A stretch of DNA of 53,151 bases from assembly GCA_041311015.1 (NCBI GenBank), contig JBFYKG010000002.1, positions 1 through 53,151 on the forward strand. Reading direction: 5' to 3'. This stretch comes from Fluviibacter sp041311015. GTDB lineage: Bacteria > Pseudomonadota > Gammaproteobacteria > Burkholderiales > Rhodocyclaceae. Positions within the stretch are counted from its first letter, which is position 1; the number at the start of each line of letters is the position of its first letter. The position numbers and the translations under genes are program-made. The notes beneath the pieces were generated by a model, which made no database searches, was not told the origin of the DNA, and worked only from the letters and a program-made list of their open reading frames with translations. Below, piece after piece: positions 25,619-33,307 of this stretch.

Positions 25619-26737
25619 TTAAACTTGGGTCAGCGTGCCATCAGGCAGCTGGAAACCGGTAATCTCGAGATCGAATCCGGTCATGGCGGGAATGCGTTGC
25701 GGGCTGGAGAGTAGGCGCATCTTTTTGACACCCAGGTCACGAAGAATCTGCGCGCCAATACCATGAAGCAGCGGGTCCCATTTGCGCGGATGAGATTTCG
25801 GATCGGAATCCGAGAGACTCTGTAGCAAATCCTGGCCACTCAGTGGTTTGTGCAGCAGTACGATGACGCCTTGTTCGGCTGCGCCGATGGCCGCCATTGC
25901 TTCATCCAGCATGACGCTATGACCGGTGCTCTCAGGTGCAATAAAATCGAGCACTGAAAGTGGGGCATGAACCCGAACAAGGGTTTCCTTGTCGGGATCA
26001 AGGTTGCCGCGGATGAGCGCCAGATGAACTTCATCGGAGGCCCTGTCCGTGTACATATGTAATGTGAAATCACCGTGACGCGAGGCCAGGGTCCGTGACA
26101 CTGAACGTTCAACCAGCGTTTCATTCTGGCTACGATAGTGAATCAGATCGGCAATGGTGCCGATCTTGAGCCCGTGATGCTGCGCAAACTGGCGCAGCTC
26201 CGGTAGACGGGCCATCGTGCCGTCTTCACTCATGATTTCGCAAATTACGGCGGCTGGCGTCAGACCGGCAAGGCTCGCCAAGTCACAACCAGCTTCGGTA
26301 TGACCGGCACGAACCAGCACGCCGCCGGGGCGTGCCATGATGGGAAAGATATGGCCAGGCTGGACGATGTCCGAGGCTTTCGCATCTGTTGCCACGGCAG
26401 CTTGAATCGTGCGTGCGCGATCATGCGCGGAGATCCCGGTAGTTACGCCCTCTGCAGCCTCGATCGAAACGGTGAAGGCTGTTCCGAATTGTGCTTTGTT
26501 ATCACGGGCCATCTGATTCAGGCCGAGCTGGCGGCAACGCTGCTCGGTCAGCGTCAGACAGATCAGCCCCCGGCCGAAGCGCGCCATAAAATTAATGGCT
26601 TCTGGCGTGACATGATCGGCAGCGAGCACAAGATCGCCTTCGTTTTCGCGGTCCTCTTCGTCGACTAGCACAACCATGCGGCCAGCTTTCAACTCCGCAA
26701 TGATTTCGAGGGTAGGGGCGATGCGTTGTTCGCTCAT
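25619..26737 (-). CDS. ribB: RibBA-like: 3,4-dihydroxy-2-butanone-4-phosphate synthase with degenerate GTP cyclohydrolase II domain
   Basis: The N-terminal half (about 1-205) is an intact RibB: VVLVDEEDRENEGDL with the acidic metal site near residues 26-33, and the GISAHDRARTI and RAGHTEAGCDLASLAGL blocks. It makes 3,4-dihydroxy-2-butanone 4-phosphate from ribulose 5-phosphate. The C-terminal half (about 206-372) has the RibA fold pattern, but the region where GTP cyclohydrolase II has its zinc-binding C-x10-C-x-C has VRVHAPLSVLDFIAP and no Cys. The Tyr/Arg catalytic segment is also not recognisable. GTP cyclohydrolase activity is therefore unlikely (inference); a separate ribA would be needed. 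Start overlaps the ribE stop (ATGA). Confidence 0.93.
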   Translation of the reverse strand: MSEQRIAPTLEIIAELKAGRMVVLVDEEDRENEGDLVLAADHVTPEAINFMARFGRGLICLTLTEQRCRQLGLNQMARDNKAQFGTAFTVSIEAAEGVTTGISAHDRARTIQAAVATDAKASDIVQPGHIFPIMARPGGVLVRAGHTEAGCDLASLAGLTPAAVICEIMSEDGTMARLPELRQFAQHHGLKIGTIADLIHYRSQNETLVERSVSRTLASRHGDFTLHMYTDRASDEVHLALIRGNLDPDKETLVRVHAPLSVLDFIAPESTGHSVMLDEAMAAIGAAEQGVIVLLHKPLSGQDLLQSLSDSDPKSHPRKWDPLLHGIGAQILRDLGVKKMRLLSSPQRIPAMTGFDLEITGFQLPDGTLTQV

Positions 26738-27351
26738 GATTTTGTGTACGAGAGGAGCCGTTCGCAGTATCGCGCGATCACATCGATTTCCAGATTGACA
26801 GGCGTGCCAACAGTCAGCGTATGCAGCATGGTGTTCTGTAGGGTGTGCGGAATCAGATTGATTGTAAAGAGGCGGCCATCGACCGTATTGACGGTCAGGC
26901 TGGTGCCATTGACCGTCACAGAACCTTTGCGGGCAACAAAAGGGGCCAGATCGGCAGGTGCCTCGATGCCGAGAAGCCAGTCACCCTGCGCATCAGTTGA
27001 TGCGGGCTCGAAACGATATACATGACCGATGCCATCAACGTGGCCGGTCACCAGATGTCCTCCCAGACGGTCGGACAGGCGCAGGGCCTTTTCCAGATTT
27101 AGCGGCGCATCGGCAGCCAGGCCTGTGGCACAACGGAGGGTTTCATCCGAGACGTCGACAATAAAAGCCGTCGGATGGCCGGGCGGCGTCAGTTCAACGA
27201 CGGTCAGGCAGACCCCGTTACAGGCGATTGAATCGCCTAGAGCAACATCAGAAAGATCCAGACCGCCGGCGTGGACCGTCAGGCGCAAACCGCTATGGCG
27301 GGGGACGACCTGTTCGACGTGGCCAATGGCGGCGATGATTCCTGAAAACAT
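26734..27351 (-). CDS. ribE: Riboflavin synthase (alpha subunit)
   Basis: Trimeric riboflavin synthase (205 residues) that dismutates two lumazines to riboflavin. It has the two lumazine-binding repeats of the family, each opening with a similar motif: MFSGIIAAIG at the N-terminus and HLVTGHVDGIG at about residue 98. SIACNGVCLTVV and SVTVNGTSLTVN are the matching second halves. Upstream in-frame codons to 27381 are open, but ATG 27351 is the conserved start. First gene of the rib block, with an extended -10 (TGTTAGAAT) about 40 bases upstream. Confidence 0.97.
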   Translation of the reverse strand: MFSGIIAAIGHVEQVVPRHSGLRLTVHAGGLDLSDVALGDSIACNGVCLTVVELTPPGHPTAFIVDVSDETLRCATGLAADAPLNLEKALRLSDRLGGHLVTGHVDGIGHVYRFEPASTDAQGDWLLGIEAPADLAPFVARKGSVTVNGTSLTVNTVDGRLFTINLIPHTLQNTMLHTLTVGTPVNLEIDVIARYCERLLSYTKS

Positions 27352-27390
27352 GGTTTCCGATGCGGGAAGGCGACAGTGCACTAGAGCCGG

Positions 27391-27399
27391 ATTCTAACA
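27391..27399 (-). promoter_or_regulatory. Extended -10 promoter candidate for the rib-nusB-thiL operon
   Basis: On the minus strand TGTTAGAAT (27399 down to 27391) matches the extended -10 TGnTATAAT at all but one position of the hexamer. It lies about 40 bases ahead of the ribE ATG. The usual -35 position reads GGGGCT, a poor match, which is tolerated in extended -10 promoters. No FMN riboswitch-like sequence is seen between it and the ATG, only a short leader. Confidence 0.4.
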
Positions 27400-27431
27400 T
27401 GCGGGCGCCGTTAAGCCCCGTTGGAAAGCGC

Positions 27432-27445
27432 GCCCCACAAGGGGC
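27432..27445 (-). terminator. Weak hairpin after dsbD
   Basis: A five-pair stem GCCCC/GGGGC with a four-base loop lies 9-22 bases beyond the dsbD stop, followed on the minus strand by GCGCTTTCC. The stem is short and the T-run only three bases, so termination here is doubtful. It may reduce read-through into the rib operon. Confidence 0.3.
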
Positions 27446-27453
27446 TGGCCCAG

Positions 27454-29367
27454 TTACTGGCCCGTCTTTTCGGCGAGACTGCGAACCCGTTGCAGCTGCG
27501 AGAGGAAGGCTTCTGGGCCGACATAGCCTGCCAGCGTGGCATCGTGTAGCAGCCGACCGCCCGGTGCATAAAAAACCATCCCGGGAGGTCCGAAGAGCCC
27601 GAACCGCTGTAGCAGGCTCCGTGCCTCGGCATCGCTGGCCGTGACATCGACACGAATCAGGGTAAAAGACGCCAGCGCCTTGCGAACGGCGGGATCGCCG
27701 AGCGTATCCCGCTCGAATTCCTTACAACTGACGCACCAGTCTGCATACACGTCGATAAAGGCCGGTTTGCGGGAGTCACGCAGCAAAGCCTCCAGGGCGG
27801 CTATGTGGGTGACCCGAGGCATCTCCAGCGGTATCGGTTCGGCGGCACGGGATTCACCGGAGGGCGACGATATGAAGGGTGCTAACGGACGATCCAGTCG
27901 CGTTGCCCCCCCCAGTGCACCCGCCAGCCAAGCCAGGCCCAGTGCCAGCAGGATGACGCCGAGCGCTTTACCCAGCTGGGTTTGGCGGTGGCTGCGTTCG
28001 GGCAGGCGTTCCAGAGCCTTCAGAAGGATACCCGCCGCGATGGCAAGCAGGCCAAACCCGCCCATGAGGATGCTGTCGGACAGTACGGGTGACAGTACCC
28101 ACCAGGCGGTTGCCAGGAGAATAAAGCCGAAGGCTTTCTTGATGGTTTCCATCCACGGACCGGTCTTGATCACCAGTGTTCCGGCAGAAGCCCCCATGGC
28201 CAATAGCGGTACACCCATTCCCATTGCCATGGCAAATAGCAGGCTGCCACCAAACAGGCCGTTACCGGTTTGTCCGATATAGAGCAAAGCCCCAGCGAGC
28301 GGTGCGGCGACACAGGGCCCGACGATCAGGGCTGAAAGTGCGCCCAGCACCAGCGCCGCGGGGAGGGAACCGCCATGGACACGACGACTCTCTTGCGCCA
28401 ATTTGCCTTGTAGCGCATTGGGTAACTGTAGGTTGTAAAGTCCCAGCATGGCGCCAGCCAGAACGACATAAACGAGGGCAAACCCGCCGAGGACCCAGGG
28501 GTTCTGCAAAAGCCCGGAAATGAGCGTGCCGGAAAGACCGGCAAAAACCCCGGCGAGCGCGTAGGTTACGGCCATGCCGATCACGTAGGCAAGTGCTAGG
28601 CTGAACCCGCGCAGATGCGAAAGCGGGTGCGCTTTGTCGTGGCGGCCCAGCACAACGGTTGCCACGATCGGCATCATGGGCAGCATGCAGGGCGTGAATG
28701 CCAGACCAATCCCGGCACCAAAGAAAATCAGTAGATTGAGCCAGAACGCACCCTGATCAAGGTTGCGTGCGATTTCATGAATACCATTGGTGCCGGCGTC
28801 GCCTGTGGGTACCGTTGGGCTCTCTGGCTCGGCCTCATGGACGGGCAGGGTCACCGGCAACAGGGCGACTTCAGGCGGGTAGCAAATACCTTGGCTGGCA
28901 CAGCCCTGATAACGAACAGACAGTGTGAGCGTCAGGGGGCGTTGGCCGCCGATGATGCGGGCTAACCATTGCACCGGCTCACTGTAGATTTCTGTCAGAC
29001 CAAAATTGGGATCATCCTTCTGGATACCCGGGGGCAAGTCGCCGGCATTAATCCGCAGGTCGGCAGGAACAAGTCCAGTCGTTTCAATCGCGAGTTTGGA
29101 TCGGTAGAGGTAGTAACCGGGCTGAATGTCAAAAATTACAGCCACCTGTTCACTATTGAGGGCTTTGACCGTGGGCCTGAAGGCCTGGTGCGGTGGCAGA
29201 AAGCCCTGCCCACCACCGGGCGGATTGAAATCGCCGGGTGCAGCGGAAGCCGGGTTGAAAGCTAACGCGACGCCAATAAGCCAGCAGGTAATCGCGAGTT
29301 GGCAGGTTGCCACACGTAATGTACGACACAGGAGGCGGGTAATGATTTGGTAAGCGTTATTCAGCAT
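27454..29367 (-). CDS. dsbD: Thiol:disulfide interchange protein DsbD
   Basis: Transmembrane reductant carrier (637 residues) that moves electrons from cytoplasmic thioredoxin to periplasmic DsbC/DsbG and cytochrome c maturation. All three cysteine pairs are visible: alpha-domain C156 and C162 (GCASQGIC), the membrane pair in FTPCMLP and GPCVAAPL, and the C-terminal thioredoxin C545-V-S-C548. A signal peptide covers about residues 1-42. The ORF opens upstream, but ATG 29367, seven bases inside the end of cutA, matches the family; cutA-dsbD adjacency is common in proteobacteria. Confidence 0.96.
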   Translation of the reverse strand: MLNNAYQIITRLLCRTLRVATCQLAITCWLIGVALAFNPASAAPGDFNPPGGGQGFLPPHQAFRPTVKALNSEQVAVIFDIQPGYYLYRSKLAIETTGLVPADLRINAGDLPPGIQKDDPNFGLTEIYSEPVQWLARIIGGQRPLTLTLSVRYQGCASQGICYPPEVALLPVTLPVHEAEPESPTVPTGDAGTNGIHEIARNLDQGAFWLNLLIFFGAGIGLAFTPCMLPMMPIVATVVLGRHDKAHPLSHLRGFSLALAYVIGMAVTYALAGVFAGLSGTLISGLLQNPWVLGGFALVYVVLAGAMLGLYNLQLPNALQGKLAQESRRVHGGSLPAALVLGALSALIVGPCVAAPLAGALLYIGQTGNGLFGGSLLFAMAMGMGVPLLAMGASAGTLVIKTGPWMETIKKAFGFILLATAWWVLSPVLSDSILMGGFGLLAIAAGILLKALERLPERSHRQTQLGKALGVILLALGLAWLAGALGGATRLDRPLAPFISSPSGESRAAEPIPLEMPRVTHIAALEALLRDSRKPAFIDVYADWCVSCKEFERDTLGDPAVRKALASFTLIRVDVTASDAEARSLLQRFGLFGPPGMVFYAPGGRLLHDATLAGYVGPEAFLSQLQRVRSLAEKTGQ

Positions 29368-29684
29368 GATGTCACACGCTCGACCCACTGCAGGTAGTCC
29401 GGCAGGCCTGCGCTGCAATCGACCGCTAGAATCTCCGGGATGTCATAGGGGTGCGCTTGCTTGAGGAAATGCTCGAGCGCATCGTAGCAATCGGCTTGCG
29501 TCACAATCACCAGCGGTACTTCAACTGCGTGCTCGATTTGCTCCTCCCAGCGATAAGTTGCACGACATGCCGGCAGGGATTTAACGCAGGCAGCTAGACC
29601 GCTTTCGACCAGCTGCTGCGCGAGGGACACCGCCAGTGTCTCATCCGGTACGCTCGTGAAGACGAGGCGAGTTTGAATCACCAT
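29361..29684 (-). CDS. cutA: CutA1 divalent-cation tolerance protein
   Basis: Trimeric ferredoxin-fold protein (107 residues) of the CutA1 family, associated with divalent metal tolerance and reported to bind copper. Typical segments are VFTSVPDETLAVSLAQQLVESGLAACVKSLP, CRATYRWEEQIEHAVEVPLVIVTQ and HPYDIPEILAVDCSAGLPDYLQWV. Its 3' end overlaps the dsbD start by seven bases and its ATG shares one base with the hydrolase stop (TAATG). The pairing with dsbD suggests shared expression under thiol/metal stress, but this is inference. Confidence 0.93.
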   Translation of the reverse strand: MVIQTRLVFTSVPDETLAVSLAQQLVESGLAACVKSLPACRATYRWEEQIEHAVEVPLVIVTQADCYDALEHFLKQAHPYDIPEILAVDCSAGLPDYLQWVERVTSC

Positions 29685-30325
29685 TAATGTCGCCAGTTGT
29701 GCGAGATGATCTCGCGAAGAATATGCAGACGTCGGTGAAAGAAGTGATCAGCCGCTGGTACGACGATAACAGGGAGATCCTGTGGCTCTGCCCAGGCGAG
29801 CACATTTTCAAGGGGGACGGTCTCATCCGCCGAGCCGTGGATCACGATGGAGTCACGGGGCACCGCTTCCGTATCGTAATTGCGGGTGCCCTCGACAAAA
29901 CCGGCGGCAGTTCCCACGAGCACGAGGCGTTGTGCGGGGTGCCCAGCCTCGGTCATCCGCTTGGCAACACGGGTCTGAACAAAAGCGCCAAAGGAGAAGC
30001 CGGCAAGAACGACCGGTAGATGGCCGCAGCGTTCGCGTGCATATTCCAGCACGGCCAGCATATCGTCGGTTTCGCCAATGCCCTCGTCGTGGGCACCTTC
30101 TGTCTGTCCCACGGTACGAAAGTTGGGGCGGAATGCAGTGTAGCCAAGATTGACAAAGGTTCTTGCCAGCGTGTGGGCGACCTTGTTGGTGGCGGCACCA
30201 CCGCCGATCGGATGCGGGTGACCGATCAGTGCAATACCCCGAGGGGCGCCGGGGTTATCGATCAGGACCTCGATTTTGCCAACGGGGCCATCGATCAGGA
30301 TTTTTTCTTCACGGGAAAGCGACAT
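29684..30325 (-). CDS. Alpha/beta hydrolase (COG2945-like)
   Basis: Cytosolic alpha/beta-hydrolase-fold protein (213 residues) of unknown substrate. The nucleophile elbow is GFSFG with S111; the likely acid is D167 (GSADETVP) and the base H194 (AADHFFHRRL). HPHPIGGGAATNKVAHTLAR near residue 37 and RPNFRTVGQTEG are typical of the COG2945 group. Many close relatives sit beside cutA/dsbD or haloacid-type genes, but I cannot name a reaction. It lies 20 bases after the ferredoxin gene and shares a base with cutA, so it belongs to that operon. Confidence 0.85.
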   Translation of the reverse strand: MSLSREEKILIDGPVGKIEVLIDNPGAPRGIALIGHPHPIGGGAATNKVAHTLARTFVNLGYTAFRPNFRTVGQTEGAHDEGIGETDDMLAVLEYARERCGHLPVVLAGFSFGAFVQTRVAKRMTEAGHPAQRLVLVGTAAGFVEGTRNYDTEAVPRDSIVIHGSADETVPLENVLAWAEPQDLPVIVVPAADHFFHRRLHILREIISHNWRH

Positions 30326-30345
30326 GGTATGAGCTTCGGGGTGGG

Positions 30346-30654
30346 TCAGACGCGTAAGCGATCAACGGCGATGCCGTTAAGCAGATGAGACTCGATGATC
30401 TCGTCGACATCATCCTTGTCCACAAATTGATACCAGATGGCCTCTGGGTAGATCACCATCACCGGTCCATCAAGACAGCGCCCAAGGCATCCCGCTTTAT
30501 TGATTCGAATTTGACCCGGCTGGTTGAGTTTGAGCTCGGCTACCCGTGCTTTGGCATAGTCGAAAATCTTGCTGGCACCGTGCGCATTGCAGCAGGTGTC
30601 GCCGTTATCGCGCTGATTGCAGCAGATGAATACATGCTGTTTGAAATAGCTCAT
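30346..30654 (-). CDS. Thioredoxin-like [2Fe-2S] ferredoxin
   Basis: Small (102 residues) thioredoxin-fold 2Fe-2S ferredoxin of the Aquifex/Azotobacter Shethna-type group. Cysteines are at 11, 12, 21, 22, 56 and 60; the usual ligand pattern is Cys-x10-12-Cys near the N-terminus plus CxxxC, here GCLGRC. ATG 30654 has a GGGAA seven bases upstream, so the longer TTG-initiated form (30696) is not preferred. Partners are unknown. It sits 42 bases after the VanZ-like gene and just before the hydrolase, in a redox-flavoured run with cutA and dsbD. Confidence 0.87.
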   Translation of the reverse strand: MSYFKQHVFICCNQRDNGDTCCNAHGASKIFDYAKARVAELKLNQPGQIRINKAGCLGRCLDGPVMVIYPEAIWYQFVDKDDVDEIIESHLLNGIAVDRLRV

Positions 30655-30696
30655 GCAGTTCCCGGGGTTCGTCAGAACGTTGAAGTCGTTGCTCAA

Positions 30697-31836
30697 TTAT
30701 AGGCGTCCGGCATACCGGTCAGTGATGTGTTGCCGATCGGTCCAGACAAGAAAAAGAAGCGTCAGGTAGGGCCATAGTGCAGCAATCAGCCGGGTGAGGC
30801 CATTGAAATTGAGGAAGTGCCCTTGTCGCCAGACGCTCAGTGCCGTGGGTGAATAAGGGTTGATCGGCATCAGATTGACAAGCATGGTTGCGGCCATCAG
30901 ACAGGTTGCGGCCAGAGGCATCTGCCATGAAGCCGGGAGATACAGGAGTGGTATTAGCAGTACGATGCCCAGCGCCAGCCCGGTTACACCGCCCGGTGTT
31001 AAGGCGGCCCATCGGGCGGCCTCGCCAAAGAATGGCAAGTTGTTCAGAAGTGCCCAGCTGGCAAGGGTGCGGATGCTGACGCCCAGTACAAGAAGTGTTG
31101 AAATAGCCGCAAACTGACGTCCCCGATTCAGCGAGAGTCGGTCTAGCAGGCTGTGGGATAGTGATGCGACGACCAGCGTCTGAAGGGTGGCGATGAGGGT
31201 TTCCAGAAAAATGTGTTGTTCTGGCGAAAAGGGAAGCGTCGGCGGCAACGCAAGGAGTGAACGCAGGTCGCCCAGACCAAAGAACAAGGTTTCAGGGGAA
31301 ATCTGTGCGAACAGCCATAACGCCACAAGGATCAGGCCAGACTCGGCCCCCAGGCGTTGGACGCCCAGTTGCTCGCGAATGCGGCCAGCACTTGCGAGCA
31401 ATGTCGGACCAAAGAATAGCGCCAGGGTAGCCCCGCATATCGTGCCGAGGGTATTGAAGAGCAGATCCAGTGACGATGAGACCCGGCCCGGAATATAGGT
31501 CTGAATGGCCTCCATGGCTGCTGAAAGTAGAAAACCGATCAGTACAGGTACGAGCACCCGCGCCCAGGGTGAAGGGCGGTGCCGAGGGGAGAGGGTCAGC
31601 AAAAAGCCAAGGGGGAGGTAGGCCAGAATATTGAATAAGGCATCCTGCCAGGTCCAGTAGCGGGGCCAGGCACCGGCCATGAAATCAAGCAATCCCAGAC
31701 CGGCATCACGCCAGCCATGATTGGCGTAAAGGCTGGCATAGATGATGATCCCCGTGTAGACCAGCGACAACACCCATGGCTTCTGGCGAAGTCGCTGTGG
31801 GAGTGATGCGACCTCAGCGGCCGGCGTCATGCTCAT
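30697..31836 (-). CDS. VanZ-like family membrane protein
   Basis: Polytopic membrane protein (379 residues from the chosen start, about ten hydrophobic segments). The first half resembles VanZ-like proteins (PF04892): an early helix, then DALFNILAYLPLGFLLTL, and AAMEAIQTYIPGRVSSSLDLLFNTLGTICGA, the characteristic Glu-x-x-Gln and Arg-x-x-Ser-x-x-Asp pattern. The second half is poorly characterised. Function is unknown outside VanZ's link to teicoplanin resistance. The start is ambiguous: ATG at 31836 or 31830 (both near the symporter stop; a third ATG lies at 31848, and 31869 is farther inside), with no strong Shine-Dalgarno at any. Confidence 0.75.
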   Translation of the reverse strand: MSMTPAAEVASLPQRLRQKPWVLSLVYTGIIIYASLYANHGWRDAGLGLLDFMAGAWPRYWTWQDALFNILAYLPLGFLLTLSPRHRPSPWARVLVPVLIGFLLSAAMEAIQTYIPGRVSSSLDLLFNTLGTICGATLALFFGPTLLASAGRIREQLGVQRLGAESGLILVALWLFAQISPETLFFGLGDLRSLLALPPTLPFSPEQHIFLETLIATLQTLVVASLSHSLLDRLSLNRGRQFAAISTLLVLGVSIRTLASWALLNNLPFFGEAARWAALTPGGVTGLALGIVLLIPLLYLPASWQMPLAATCLMAATMLVNLMPINPYSPTALSVWRQGHFLNFNGLTRLIAALWPYLTLLFLVWTDRQHITDRYAGRL

Positions 31837-33307
31837 GATGCGGCACATGATAGGTTGCTTCGGCGGCATGATGATGCGATGGCGGTGGGCTCATGCGGCC
31901 AATGCGCTGCGGCAGCAATGATCCAAGCAGCATGCCGCAGGCCGCGGCGATTAGTCCCAGTATCTGGGGCGGCCAGATTGCATCATCAGCGCCGAAAAAC
32001 TCGCAGAGCGTCCAGGTGAAGAAGCCCGTAAAGATTGCAAAGAGTGCCCCCTGAGTGGTGGCCCGCTTCCAGTAGAAGCCGGCCACTAAAGGCACGAATG
32101 CAACGACCAGCGTGATCTTGTACGCATGCTCGACCATCTTGAAGATCGAGGCATTGCTCGTCAGCGCCATAGCCAGAACCATGCCGGCAAAGGCAACGAT
32201 GACAATACGCATGAGCCAGAGAAAGATCCGGTCTGAGATATGTGGCAGCATCGGGCGCAGTATGTTTTCGGTGAACGAGACCGAAGGCGCCAGCAGGGTT
32301 GCCGATGAGCAGCTCATAATGGCAGAGAGTAGAGCGCCGAAGAAGATGACCTGGGCGAAGACGGGGGTGTGCTGCAGAATTAGGGTGGGTAACACCAGTT
32401 GCGAGTCGGTATCGAGCAATTGATCAAACATGGCGGGATCAATCAGGGTGGCCGAATACGCAAGAAACATCGGAATAAATGCAAAAACAAAGTACAGGGA
32501 GCCGCCCAGAATCGAGCCAGCCATTGCAACCCGTTCACTCTTGGCTGAGGTAATGCGCTGGAAAACATCCTGCTGGGGGATCGAGCCGAGCATCATGGTC
32601 ATCCAGGCACCGACAAACGGAACCCAGACTTCATAACCGCCACTGGGCAGAAAATTCAGCTTGCCGGCAGCGCTTGCGTGGGCAACGACGTTACTCACGC
32701 CGCCCGCAAGGTCGCTGATGATGGTGGCAATGTAGATCAGTCCGCCCATGATGACGGTAATCTGCACAAAATCGAGTATGGCCACAGAAAGCATCCCGCC
32801 AAGCACCGTGTACGTGAGGACGATGGCGGCACCCAGAATCATGCCTTTGTCCTGGGGGATCAAGCCGCCGGTGACGGTAAAGAATACGAGGCCCAGCGCC
32901 TTGATCTGGGCGGACACCCACCCTAGGTAGGAAACGACAATCGCCAACGTGCTTAACCATTCGACCGTGTGGTTGTATCGCAGGCGGTAATAGTCACCGA
33001 TGGTGAGCAGGTTCAGGCGGTAGAGCTTGCTGGCAAAAAAGAAACCGGCCAGGATCAGGCACATGGATGCGCCAAAGGGATCGGCAACAACGCCATGCAG
33101 CCCCTCTTTGACGAAGGTCGCAGACACACCCAGTACGGCCTCGGCGCCAAACCAGGTTGCAAATACGGTCGCCGTGACAACGGGTAGTGGCAACATCCGG
33201 CCGGCGACAGCAAAATCCCGGGCATTTTTGACGCGTGTTGCTGCCAGCAGGCCGATGCCGATCGAAGCCAACAGATAGAGCGTAATGAAACCGAGTAGCG
33301 CTGACAT
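31814..33307 (-). CDS. Sodium:solute symporter (SSS family) with His-rich C-terminal tail
   Basis: Na+/solute symporter (497 residues, about thirteen membrane helices). SSS features include the N-terminal DFAVAGRMLPLPVVTATVFATWFGAEAVLG, GDYYRLRYN, a conserved GWVSAQIKALGLVF helix and the C-terminal SSATLLAPSVSFTENI. The solute is unknown. The last 26 residues are an unusual hydrophilic tail with seven histidines (HHH...YHV..HHEH). ATG 33307 shares one base with the ubiB stop; the longer frame upstream lies inside ubiB. The 3' end overlaps the VanZ-like gene by about 23 bases. Confidence 0.88.
   Translation of the reverse strand: MSALLGFITLYLLASIGIGLLAATRVKNARDFAVAGRMLPLPVVTATVFATWFGAEAVLGVSATFVKEGLHGVVADPFGASMCLILAGFFFASKLYRLNLLTIGDYYRLRYNHTVEWLSTLAIVVSYLGWVSAQIKALGLVFFTVTGGLIPQDKGMILGAAIVLTYTVLGGMLSVAILDFVQITVIMGGLIYIATIISDLAGGVSNVVAHASAAGKLNFLPSGGYEVWVPFVGAWMTMMLGSIPQQDVFQRITSAKSERVAMAGSILGGSLYFVFAFIPMFLAYSATLIDPAMFDQLLDTDSQLVLPTLILQHTPVFAQVIFFGALLSAIMSCSSATLLAPSVSFTENILRPMLPHISDRIFLWLMRIVIVAFAGMVLAMALTSNASIFKMVEHAYKITLVVAFVPLVAGFYWKRATTQGALFAIFTGFFTWTLCEFFGADDAIWPPQILGLIAAACGMLLGSLLPQRIGRMSPPPSHHHAAEATYHVPHHEHDAGR

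Noticed and set aside
27352..27453. FMN riboswitch ahead of the rib operon
   Set aside because: The 102-base dsbD-ribE gap lacks the conserved blocks of the FMN aptamer and the transcript leader is too short from the extended -10; no such structure seen.
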